Assembly: GCF_036711975.1 (NCBI RefSeq) | Contig: NC_091971.1 | Coordinates: 131,501-195,500 of the forward strand | Length of the DNA: 64,000 nt | DNA from: Onthophagus taurus | Lineage: Eukaryota; Arthropoda; Insecta; Coleoptera; Scarabaeidae | Direction of reading: 5' to 3' | Made by a program: the position numbers and the translations under genes | Shown: positions 11,270-22,298 of the stretch, one piece after another | How the letters are laid out: every line of letters starts with the position of its first letter | How positions within the stretch are numbered: position 1 is the stretch's first letter | Notes under the pieces: generated by a model | Seen by the model: the letters and a program-made list of their open reading frames with translations, nothing else | Told to the model about the DNA's origin: nothing | Databases searched by the model: none

Positions 11270-12457
11270 TTAAAGTCTACCAAAATGTTCATTAATAAGC
11301 AACTGCCTCACACCTCGACCCCTACCCTCAACCCTTTCTATGTTATGATCGTCATCCTGTTCAATTTCGTCTTCGTCTGCGTTAAATGGATTGGTCCATT
11401 CTCCAGGAATACTCTCATTCATGTCTATGGCCATATTATGTAGTACTGCAGTCGCAACTATCACATTCATTGTTGTTTCTATCTGCAGCCTCTAATAAAC
11501 TTAAAATTGGAAATCTTCTTTTCCACACTCCATATTGACGTTCAACCACATTCCGTGTTCTGATAATCGATTCATTGTACAAGTTCTCAGCTGGTGTTTG
11601 TACTTGTTGTAAAGGTGTCATAAGGTATGGTTCAATTTTATAGCCACTATCTCCAACAAGCATATATCGTCCATACATCCCATTTTGAAAGGCTTCTTTT
11701 AAACTACTGTTATTAAATATGGTTTGGTCGTGACACGAACCAGGCCACCTCGCAACAATATTCCGAATTTTTAAACGTGCGTCAGAAACTGTCTGCACAT
11801 TCAGTGCAAAAAAACCTTTTCTTGAGCGATATATTTCACCGTCTTCTCTTCCTGGTGATTGTATCTTGATAAGTGTACAATCAATAGCACCAATAACTCG
11901 TGCGTGGAAATCTTGCAAATCGATAAAACTCTTCCGCAGCCCTATTCATTTCTGCATTCGTAGAATACATTTTTGCGTAGCGAGGTGATAGTGACGCTAT
12001 AGCACTGGTAACTTTCTTTACTATCCTACATGCTGAGGCTTTCGATACTCCAATAAAATCCGCTACAGAAAGGAGCATATTCCTTGTTGCATAGAACCTT
12101 AGGGTTAACAATAGTCTATGCATTGCTGGTATAGAGCCCCCTCTAAAGAAAAATGCAAAGTATAAATATACCGGATATATTTTTATTATATAATATAACT
12201 TACTTGGTTGAGGTCAGCGATATTGCGTCTTCAATTAATGCCAATAACGAAACTACCGTATCTTTTGTTAGTCGAAACCTTTCAAAAAATTCAGTTTCAT
12301 TATATCGATGGAAACAATCCACTCTCTTCTTGTAAACTTTACGTCTTCTAAATACAAGTACAGGTTCATCTTCCGATGATGAACTTGAACTCGTATCCAT
12401 CAAATTCATTGTATTTTGAGTGAAATGAACAGATATATAATCAGCGGACAAGCACAC
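11270..12457 (-). pseudogene. HARBI1-like transposase of the Harbinger element, frameshifted
   Basis: DDE nuclease that would cut and join the element ends. Exon 1 (12457-12204) encodes a Ser/acidic N-terminus and NETEFFERFRLTKDTVV. An intron (12203-12143) follows, then exon 2 starting Gly-Gly-Ser-Ile-Pro. Exon 2 has the helix-turn-helix region (SVADFIGVSKASACRIV), then VIGAIDCTLIKI (first catalytic Asp), MLVGDSGY (second Asp) and RNVVERQYGVWKRRF (catalytic Glu). The frame changes twice. Near 11890-11915 the end of FYRFARFPR and the start of VIGAIDC lie in different frames, consistent with a 4-nt insertion. Near 11460 ETTMNVIVATAVLHN lies in another frame. All three catalytic residues remain but cannot be made as one chain. 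Confidence 0.85.
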
Positions 12458-12642
12458 GCAGTGACACTTATAGGTTATATTACAGCGCTTAAAGCCGCTT
12501 TTCCTCGTTAAAGTGAGAGAATCGCGACTTTAAAGTTAAAGCCGGCTTTAGGGTTAAAAATTGATTATGAAACGCGTTTTAAAGATAAAGTGACTTTAAA
12601 TATTTAAAGCCGCCTTTAATTTTATTATGAAACCGGGCGTAA

Positions 12643-15316
12643 ATGCAGTTGTTGAAATGCCCTATTCGACATATTTAATAATATTTAATCATACACATCA
12701 ATTATCTCCTTAATTAATTGATCAATTTTAGTCATCAACGTCTCGATCGAAAGCATGATCCACAATGAATGCGAAGCCGGAAATGTCCGATCTCAAAATT
12801 TACTAAGTACCTACGTACGGTTATTTAAATGCCTTCACGTATCTCCCGACTGAAAGTCTAGCCCCCAATGCGAAAAATGAGTAGCGTTCAAACGGTTTTT
12901 ATCTGGCAACATTACACCGTTCAAATCGCGAATTATCTTGATATGTTTCGGTAAATTAATAAAATTGAAAACGACTCACCGAATGGATGTTGTTTCCCTT
13001 GGATTTTACTTTGAAGCTCAGCTGGAAAGAAAAGATAAATTATTTATTGTGACAAAAAAAATGCATAAATACGATACCTTTTAACATCCATAAAATAGTA
13101 ATCCGATGATCTCAACTATATCACTAATATCACCTAACACTTGGAATAAATATAGCACGTATTTTATCACTTCATTCAAGTAATAAGGTTTATTTTTCTA
13201 AACTGCTTTATCACCCTTAAATGCCCGCACATAAACTAAAATGCGTTATTGGCGAATCAAGTTCCAAACATCCCCTCCTTAATTTATTGTGTGAAGAAGG
13301 AATACTAGAGGTGAATATACAAAAAATGTAAAGACGACGGGACGAAGCGGTTTTAAATCGCAATAAAAAAATTACTCGTTTTCTCGAAACATTTCAAATA
13401 AAACTTAATTCATTTTATTATAATAAAACGCACTACCGAATTTTAATGCTTAACACTTCCTGCAAAAGAATCAGGTGTCCAATAAATAATTAAAACAAAG
13501 CACCCGACATTGGATTATGGATATGCCTTATTCTTTGTGTCATGAAATATAAATTTTAAAAAAATCGTATCTCAAGAACGAATTGAGATATCATAATGAA
13601 ATAAAAAACAGTTTAAAGCAAATTTGATGTACCATAAATGATGTCTTATCTTTCGTTATGATTTTTTAAATCCAACTCTGTATATTTGAATGTTATAGAT
13701 ATGAAATATAAATTTTGAAAAGAGCATCTCTTTTTTATGCAAAAAAATCATGAGGTACGTCTCTTAAGACGGCTAAACCCGAAAGTGCTCAACTTTAAGC
13801 TTTCATTTAGTATCAAAACCATCTTCATAAATAAACTAGATGTGATTTATTAAAATTTGACAGATTTTATAGAATAAAAATTTTTTGGTTTAATCATTTT
13901 GTAAAATTAACTTTTTATTTCTTGCTCGTGCTTTCAATTAGTCGTTGGGAATTGGCGGTGAAAAATGGTTATTGTCAATATTGGTAATGGAAATCGTTAA
14001 TAATTACCGACACTTAAAGCGCATATTAAAGTGATTTATAGTCGTGTTGCAATCGAGTACAAGATGTTTTCAGTTTTAAGAGTAAGAAGAATTTATTTTT
14101 TTTGTTTGTTTTCAGTGAAAGCTAAATATTTCGGGTTTAACGAGAAAATCCAATTTAAACCGTATCATTCTCTATCTCGTCTTGTTTATTTCTTTCTTAA
14201 TTCCGTTTTAAAATAAAAAAGAAAACGTCCAACGAATGTAACGGATCGACTTTTTAATTCACATTGACGTGATCGTTATAATTTTTAATATGCTAATCTT
14301 TAAAACGGTTAAGATAATTATCTTTGTTTGTGTTGACAGGTCGACAAGTTAAAAAAATCCAGATTAAAATCGTTTGTAAGAAAATTGTTCTTAAATTAAA
14401 AGTTTTGAACCAACTTATTTTTCCTGACATAAACGCACGTTCTGTGAAATAAGGAGTGTCCGTTTTCAATTCAAACATTTTAAAACGTTCGTTTTTCTTA
14501 AATCGTTAAAGTGGCCGTTTTTGCACCGGTTTATTGTCGTCATTTTACATAATCCGACGGCAACGGACATTTGAGGCTCGCAGAATGACAACCGCATTAG
14601 ATAAGAGAGAACCGAAAGCAAACCCAAGAAAACTGAAAGCTCCTTGATGACTGTATTAACTCGAGAAAACTGAATTATTCATTAAGTGTTTCACTTCCAC
14701 AACAAATTTATTACTGTATCATAATATGTGCGATTCTTAAAGCTTAAAACTTTTATTTCTTATTTTATCTTTATTCGTTATAGAAAAAGTCAGACTCACG
14801 ACTCAGGATCTTTGTTGAGTTCGTGTTTTTTGTTTTCATTTTAAATGTTTAAAGGCGTGGTTGTTACACACACAATTTTTACATGTGCGTAACGGTGCGT
14901 GAAATATTAGTCGATGGATATATTTATAAATTTACATTCTTTTTTGTTACTCAACATCTAAATTCTTCCTTTAAAAAAATAAGCATTTTACCATTATCTT
15001 GGACACCCACGGTGTAACCCAGAAAGTAACACTCTCTAAACAGGCATAGTGTAAAGTACATAAATACGTGTAAAATGGACGGTGTAATAACAATAAAGAC
15101 TAATTCAATTTCGAACGGCGGAGAACGAGAGCAATTTCGAAACGCCTATTTAGTAATACGATTTTAAAACCTTCCAAGTTTTAAAAGAATTTTTTACGCT
15201 CCTTATAAGTAATTCTACACCTTCATTCTTTTTATAGAATTGAATATGAAACATATGGATAATTTTTTGTATTTTTAAATAATCGATGCTATTTGTAATA
15301 TAAAATTATTTTTTAA
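12643..15316. other. Intergenic stretch, one candidate micro-exon
   Basis: No complete gene was recognised in these 2.7 kb. The only coding-like feature is the 42-nt candidate exon at 12980-13021. Short ORFs in this stretch look like chance. Confidence 0.4.
12980..13021 (-). other. Candidate 42-nt internal exon
   Basis: On the - strand the sequence TTCTTTCCAG is followed by 42 nt and then GTGAGT, so both splice sites are strong. Read in the phase that avoids a stop, it encodes roughly Glu-Leu-Gln-Ser-Lys-Ile-Gln-Gly-Lys-Gln-His-Pro-Phe. The GC content is higher than around it. No partner exon could be identified, so the gene is unknown and the call is tentative. Confidence 0.25.
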
Positions 15317-15736
15317 GATGGTTCTGATACTAAAAGAAACTTTAAACTGTGCACTTTTAAACGATATATTTTGCTCATAGGTTTGTTTGAAAAACAAGCC
15401 AGAATAATTTGTTAACGGTGCACTATAACGTAACAAAACTGCTGTCAAATTTAAAAAAATCATACATAAATGGCTTATTTTTGAAGATTAAGAGATGATT
15501 CTGATACTAAAAGAAAGCTTAAAGTTTACACGTTTAAACGATATATAATACTCATAGGTTTGCTTGGTAAATTAGCCAAAATATTTTTTTTATGGTAACT
15601 ACATATGTCCACTATAATCTAACAAAACCGCTGTTAACTTTAAAAAAACATAAAAAAGCTTATTTTTGAAGATTAATATATGACTTTCATATAAAATTAA
15701 AGCTTACATTTTTTTCTATAAAATGATGTCGAACAA
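15317..15736. repeat. Local tandem repeat, units of about 180 bp
   Basis: Two and a half diverged units occur in a row. Each contains GATxCTGATACTAAAAGAAA, an ACGATATA(A)T block, CTCATAGGTTTG, AACAAAACxGCTGT and CTTATTTTTGAAGATTAA. A further unit is found at 18074-18202 and 18941-18995, beyond two inserted mobile elements. The unit function is unknown. Confidence 0.65.
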
Positions 15737-16168
15737 TCTTTGATTATATATAATATGGATTGAGCCAACGAGAGAGATAGCTTGCGCAAGGTGATCGAAT
15801 CGAGATAGACATAGAAGCGTACTGACATATAATGGACGTGCGTTAATTTATAAGATAAAAAACTATCAATTAGAAGTAACATTTATAATGCTTACAGGTG
15901 ATGTGAAACTGTATTATCGCGAACTTTGCACACGAAACAATACATTTTTAAACATAACGGTGTGACTGGCTGTGACACAACAAAACGATAAACGTCAAAT
16001 GGAAGAGGTTTGACACTTTTGTGCGCATGCGCCCGTCTGTTTAGTACCGTTTTATGTCTATCTTTGTTACACTTTCACATTATCGCTTTCCATCTGCGTC
16101 TATTCACCTTGAGCCACATCTACTTTTTGTTAGTAGATATATTCAGTTAGCTCAATCCATATTATATA
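15737..16168. mobile_element. MITE family C, copy 2 (right tip missing)
   Basis: About 430 bp matching the outer parts of the element at 24269-26961. The left tip is TTTGATTATATATAATATGG followed by ATTGAGCC, and the right part reads GCTCAATCCATATTATATA. The last eight or so bases expected from the other copy are absent, and a fold-back element begins at 16169. The body contains GTGCGCATGCGCCCGTCTG, which is shared with the other copy. There is no coding capacity. Confidence 0.7.
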
Positions 16169-18073
16169 CAGGGTGTCTCAGCGAGACCGGTCATTAGACG
16201 TTTCTGGGGTTCTGGCGAAAATAAAAATTTGAGAATTCAGACTTAAGTATTATCAATTATGATCTCTTCGACTAAAATATTTTCAGATTTCTTGCACTTC
16301 CGGTTATACCGGAAGTCGCCACCTACTTTATTTTTTTAAATAGAACACCCTGTATATTTTTACATATTTGGATTTGTCTGCTTTCCAGGTTTATAAATAA
16401 CTTTACTTTTTGCAATTTGATTCATCCATTCTCGAGTTATTCGAATTTTTCTAGAAAAATCTGTTCCAGCAGACATTTGTTCAAAAAATCAGAGAACACT
16501 CGATTTTTGGGATATCAATTTAGGATTCAGAATATGCTTAAACAACACGATAGAGTATGCTTTGGTGCCGAGAACGGCTGTCTAGAACGTTTGGTCACTT
16601 TACTATGGCACGTTAACTTTTCAAAATTTGGAAGTACCATAACTTCATTTTTTTAAATGGCACCCCCTATATTTTATTACTTAGTCGTCTTCGGTGTCTC
16701 ATTCTACATCTTTTATATGCCATGTGTCCCATACCTAACATTAATAGTTTGGGAGATAATTAGGGTTTTTTGAAAAATGCACACATATCATAAGAATATT
16801 TAGCCTAGTGTGCCATGAAAAACAAACCTTTTCAATGAGTTCTTGTCAAAGACACACTTGTTTACGTCACTTGATGCATGTGAGCTAATAATTATCTGTT
16901 AGGTCCCTTAATATTAGTTCTGAAAAGAGTTAAAATCGATAACAATAACGAAAGTAACATTTATACAAATCAAGAAATTCTTAATTTATTTTTTATGCAT
17001 AAAAAGTGCGACAAAGTTCGTAGTATGATTACCAGATCTTCTTTGGCAGCTCGAATTGAGGTGTTGGGACTGGGCTCGAAATAAGCCAAGGTATTCACCT
17101 CTTCCGTTGCATTATCTACTACATTTTTTGGTCAGTTTAATACGTGATTAATTCGTCCAAAATGCAAAAAATTTGCTTCTATTCTTCTAAATTTACCTTT
17201 TGTCATCGGAGGTAAATGTGGATAATTTTCATTAAGCATTCTGCAAGTTCTACTAAGAACTTTGTCGCACTTTTCGTGCACAAAAAATAAATTATGGATT
17301 TCTTCATTTGTATAAACATTATTTACGTTATTAATATCCATTTTATCTGGTTTCAGACTCACAAGCATCAAACAACGTAAATCAGACTTTGACGTTTGTC
17401 AATAAGTCATTAAACATTTGTTTTCCATGGCACACTAGTTTAATATCGATATGATATGTGAGCATTTTTCAAAAAACCCTAATTATTTCTCAAACTATTA
17501 ATGTTAGGCATAGGACATATGGAGTATAAAAGATGTAAAATGAGACGCCGAAGACGACTAAGTAATAAAATATGGGGGATGCCATTTAAAAAAATGAAGT
17601 TATGATAGTTCCAAATTTCGAAAAGTTAACGTGTCAGTGTAAAGTGACCAAACGATCTAGACAGCCGTTCTCGGCACCAAAACATACTCCATCATGTTGT
17701 TTAAGCATGTTCTGAATCCTAAATTGATATCTCAAAAATCGAGTGTTCTATGATTTTTTGAACAAATGTCCGCTGGAGCAGATTTTTCTAGAAAAAATCG
17801 AATAACTCAAGAACGGCCGAATCAAATTGCAAAAAGTAAAGTTATTTATAAACTTTGAAAACAGACAAATCCAAATATGTAAAAATATACAGGGTGTTCC
17901 ATTTAAAAAAATAAAGTAGGTGTCAACTTCCGGTATAACCGGAAGTGCTAGAAATCTGAAAATATTTTAGACGAAGAGAACGTAATTGATAATACTTAAG
18001 TCTGAATTCTCAATTTTTTATTTTGGCCAGAACCACAGAAACGTCTAATGACCGGTCTCGCTGAGACACCCTG
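16169..18073. mobile_element. Fold-back mariner-like element B, copy 1
   Basis: Begins CAGGGTGTCTCAGCGAGACC, ends with the reverse complement, and is flanked by TA on both sides (16167-16168, 18074-18075). The two halves, about 16169-17100 and 17120-18073, are near reverse complements over their whole length. On the - strand 17371-17132 encodes a 79-aa fragment with NNVYTNEEIHNLFFVHEKCD and NFLHFGRINH. This resembles the N-terminal helix-turn-helix region (DUF4817-like) of insect mariner-type transposases. There is no catalytic domain. A second copy is at 35360. Confidence 0.85.
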
Positions 18074-18995
18074 TATAATACTCATAGGTTGCTTGGTAAA
18101 TTAGCCAAAATAATTTTTTTATGGTATATGACCACTATAATCTAACAAAACCGCTGTCAACTTTAAAAAAACATCAAAAGCTTATTTTTGAAGATTAATA
18201 TACAGGGTGCCCATTATGTATGGAATATAGTATATATCTTGGTAGGTATCAACTTTATAAAAAAACATTTTATACAAATGTTGTTTAATATTTTATTTGA
18301 CATAATAAGACAGCATTCAATTGTTTTTATTTCAGAAAACAAATGAGCAACGGATAACACTTGAAGTTTTTTAAATGGCAATGTACCCTTTCGTTAGGCT
18401 CATTTGATAGAGATTTTTTTTCTCTTTACGATGACGTAAAATTTTTGAAACAAATGTAATAATTGTTTATTAAGAAAATTTAACTAATAACATTTATCTA
18501 GATATCCGAGTCGTCAAGTACCTCGAATTATTGGAGATGTACACTAATTTTTCGTTTATTTGTTTTATTTTGTATGTAAATTTAATTTACAGTAATAATT
18601 CGAGGTACTTGACGATCTCGGATATCTAGATTAATGTTATTGATTAATTTTTATTAATAAACAATTTTTCTCAAAAATTTTCTGATGTAAGGATACAAAA
18701 ATTTTACGCCATCGTAAAGAGAAAAATAATCTCTATCAAATGAGCCTAAAGAAAGAATACATTGCTATTTAAAAAAATTTAAGTATTATTCTTTACTCAT
18801 TTGTTTTCTGAATTAAAAACAATTGACTGCAGTCTTATTATGGCAAATAAAATATTAAACAAGTTTTGTATAAAATGTTTTTCTATAAAGTTGATACCTA
18901 CAAAGATATATACTATATTCCATACATAATGGGCACCCTGTATATAAAATTAAAGCTTACATTTTTTTCTATAAAATGATGTGGAACAATAAAGA
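18074..18995. repeat. Further unit of the 15.3-kb tandem repeat, split by an element
   Basis: 18074-18202 and 18941-18995 match 15540-15735 (CTCATAGGT, TTAGCCAAAATA, AGCTTATTTTTGAAGATTAA, CTATAAAATGATGT). The transposon at 18203-18940 interrupts it at a TA. Confidence 0.6.
18203..18940. mobile_element. Fold-back element G (TA-flanked, 738 bp)
   Basis: The tips CAGGGTGCCCATTATGTATG and their reverse complement are flanked by TA at 18201-18202 and 18941-18942. The arms are about 350 bp and meet near 18570, where GAGGTACTTGACG and its complement face each other. No ORF is present. The tip sequence and TA target fit a non-autonomous Tc1/mariner-type element. Confidence 0.8.
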
Positions 18996-19764
18996 ATTTT
19001 AAAATTTCTAAAGATATTATATTGAATTATGTGTGTTACACTAACGGTGTTAAATTATAGAAAATTGTTTTAAAATCTTTTAAGATAAGAAACGTCGTAG
19101 AAATATTTATTAACAGGTTGTAAAATCTCTATATTTTTCTTATGACAATCAATCATCTTAAAGTGGCAACGTACAACTGTAACCACTCATTATAACAATA
19201 TAAAAACGAAAAAATAGATGATAATTTTTTAAATGTATTATATAAGTTAATTGAATTGGTACAGAAAAAAAAAATATATACATATAAAAAACATTAATTA
19301 TTTTTCACACCGTTTAATATTACAAACGTAATGAATATGCTAATTCGTAGAATTTATATTGTACGTATGCAAATCGAAAGTGTAAAGCAGCGCTCGAGAT
19401 ATCTTTAAGAAGAAAAGAAAATAAAAAAATTAAAAATAAAATAAGCGGCTGCTGCTCTTAATGTAAGTTGTAACAGGCGACCAAAGCTTACGTAATCGAA
19501 CGCGATTTTACTGGTCTTTTCGAAAAGTACCCAAACGGAAAGTAGATCAGCAACATCTATTTTAAATAAAAATATTTTGTAAATACTATTTTAAACAAAT
19601 TATGTACCACAGAAAGATTCTATATCTCAATTATATACATTCAGAAAAGAAAAAAAATGCACAATTTAAAAAATAAAATTTGATTTTCAAATTTAAATTG
19701 TTTTCGAGTTTAAAACGTTTCGGTTTCGGTCTATTGATTTTCGATGCCAAAGACATTATGAAAC
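18996..19764. other. AT-rich intergenic stretch
   Basis: No gene or element was recognised between the tandem repeat and the orphan ORF. Confidence 0.4.
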
Positions 19765-20025
19765 CAACGATGCGTTAAAACTACGTACAAGAACCACGAT
19801 AATGACCTCCTCGACAACGGCATTGGTCAAGTGCACAAGACCATCTTCGAAGACAAGATTAGAAAAGTTGATTTTTTTTTGCCGGATTCCGAAGTTTCAA
19901 CGTCGCAATATTTTTTTTTCTTAAGAACTGGAAATGCTGGACAACTTGCACTTTTGGAAATTAGAAATAAAGGCGATCCACGTAACATTGTTTTTATCGA
20001 TCGTTTCCGGTACAATAAAATTTAA
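19765..20025 (+). CDS. Orphan coding-like ORF, possible last exon or gene remnant
   Basis: An open frame follows the TGA at about 19759 and runs to TAA 20023-20025. Its third-position bias and composition look coding. It reads HDNDLLDNGIGQVHKTIFED, then DFFLPDSEVSTSQY, then AGQLALLEIRNKGD, and ends RFRYNKI. No ATG suits a start; GTG 19831 is only an ORF boundary. AATAAA follows near 20047. It may be the 3' exon of a + strand gene whose upstream exons were not found, or a leftover of a duplicated gene. The family is not recognised. Confidence 0.3.
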   Translation, partial: QRCVKTTYKNHDNDLLDNGIGQVHKTIFEDKIRKVDFFLPDSEVSTSQYFFFLRTGNAGQLALLEIRNKGDPRNIVFIDRFRYNKI

Positions 20026-20254
20026 ATTATTATCAACTTCTAAATTAATAAAAATTTATGTAGTGTAGATAATTTTAAAGTATGCCAAATAGTTTTAGAT
20101 ACATCTCAATCCAAAAATAATCGTGCTGTCTTGAGAGTCTCAACAAACCGCAACAATCAGAATTATAGCTTCTTATCGGTGAAAGTAAAACACCGCTAAC
20201 ATATAGGAGGAATACTTTTGTGAGCTATCCAAGCAGGGCAGAGCTGCCCGGATG

Positions 20255-20289
20255 TATATAAAAGCCTGTAACATCTGAAACATGTCAGT
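20255..20289 (+). promoter_or_regulatory. Core promoter (TATA box and TCAGT initiator)
   Basis: TATATAAAAG is at 20255-20264 and TCAGT at 20285-20289. The spacing from TATAAAA to the initiator A is 30 nt, as expected. The start codon of the third cuticular gene is at 20385. Confidence 0.75.
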
Positions 20290-20384
20290 AGTTTTAGTTT
20301 CATAGCGCGAGAAACGTTTTATCGATAGCCCAAGAACACAAACAAAAATTTATTGGGACAAGAAAACATTAAGAACAACAAGAA

Positions 20385-22258
20385 ATGAGGGGATTGGTAA
20401 GTTTTTAAAAAATTATTAATAATTATAAAAAATTACATTATTTCTTTTTGATTTATCAGATAGTAATTTTTTTGGCAACAATTTTATCGAAAACAAACTG
20501 TTTAGAAGACCCCGATCTTTTGAAACATTGCGGAGATGCAAAAGCTTTAGCCTTAGGATTATCACCATCATCGGGATATTATCAACAACCAATCGTTCAA
20601 ACATACCAGATAACAGCACCAAAACAAGTACAAATTACAAAAACCATACCATTTTATCCATCATATCAAACAATTTCCCAACAAGATCTTCATTTACCAC
20701 AAATAACCACAAAAAATGCGCAAAGTTATTCTGTAACGGACGGTTTGTCAACGTATTCCGATAAAATCGCTTTAAACAATTTGATATCAACCCCAAAAAT
20801 TCAAGAACAAGATGGTTATTTAGATGGATCTGGAAAAGATGGATCTTCTTATGTTGAATATTCTGGGCCAGTTGTTAAAGATTCAACACCGATTTATGTA
20901 AAAAGTTATGGATCAAATTATGGATCTGAGTATTCCGCGTTAAATTATCATAAACCCCAATCGATTTCTTTAATCCCAACGAAAGTTGTTGATTTAAATT
21001 CAATTGGAACCGATTCTAATCTTTATGGACATGGATATCAAAATTCTAATGATGGGAAATCAAATTCCTACAACATCAATCTTAGAAAATCAAGTGGATT
21101 GGTACAAGTTGGAGGATTAGGAAGTTATGGAAATAATTACGGAGGAAATTATGGAGTTGGTTTAGAATATTCTGGAAATGGCAAATCAACATCATACAGC
21201 ATCTCTAATTTGAAAATTGGAAAATCAAATGGGCTTCAATTGGGAACTGGAGGTCATAATCTTGGCAATACCGGAGGAAATTATGGCGCAAACTATGTAG
21301 GAAATTATGGCGGATATTATGGAGGAGGATTAGGTTATACAGTTGATGTTGGAAAAGATTTATCTTCCGGAATTGGTAAAGCAACATCTTACAGCGTTTC
21401 AAATTTGAAAATTGAAAAATCTAATCATTTGGGAGGAGGACCACAAAGTTATGGCAGTTATGGAAAAAGTTTTGGAAGTCATTCCGGAGGAAGCCCCATA
21501 ATAAATAATATAGGAATACTTGGAGGATCTTCTGGATTAAGCACAGGAAGTCATTCTGGGGCGAATTATCTAAGAGCTAATATTGGGACTAATTCTGGTC
21601 CTACAGGAGGAAATTACCTAAAAAATCTTGCTGGAGATTATAAATCAAGCTACGGACTCGGGGATTACGCCGAAAACTCAAAATATTTATCTGGCGGAGG
21701 AAAAGCAACTTCTTACAGCGTATCTAACTTAAAAATTGAAAAAACTGGATTAAAAGGTATCGGAGGAAGTTACGGATCTGGAAATAATTATTACGAAGGT
21801 AATAACGATATTCAGCTACAAAATGGCAGTGGAAAAGGAAAAGTTTTATTAAAAAACAATGGTTACTACGTAAGTAATTTTTTTGATTCTCATAATGAAA
21901 TGTTAAGCGCCGGATTTCGCACCGTTAACTTTTAACGATCAACAAATTCGGTCGCGGCATAACGAAAAAATTCCATTAAGCCCGTCATGTCAATTTATCG
22001 AAGAAGAGAGTAAAGTACGGTAGCCCGAGCGATAAAAAAGTAAAAGTTCGAAACACGTGTGAAATTAACGATTATCTTATTATTTAAGATAACCGCGTTT
22101 TAATGAACGCGGGGAAAACGGCTTTTTATAAAACCCTTAATTTACAATTACATCGTTGTATTTCGACGTTTACGATCCATTAAAATAATTTAAGATTTTT
22201 TTTGAAATTCCCGCTTTATAATTGAGTTTATTTAGTATCAAGCCTCCGTGGCGCAATT

Positions 22259-22298
<40 letters not shown>

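Larger units (their letters stand above)
9149..12642. mobile_element. PIF/Harbinger DNA transposon, full length
   Basis: The element proper is 9152-12639 (3,488 bp). The tips are inverted repeats (CGCCCGGTTTCATAAT at the left, its reverse complement at the right), followed by looser complementarity for tens of bases rich in TTAAAGCCGG-like words. The flanking 3-bp duplication is TAA at 9149-9151 and 12640-12642, which is characteristic of Harbinger. Inside are the two convergent genes usual for this superfamily: a Myb/SANT-like DNA-binding protein on the + strand and a HARBI1-type transposase on the - strand. The transposase is frameshifted, so this copy is not autonomous. Confidence 0.92.
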
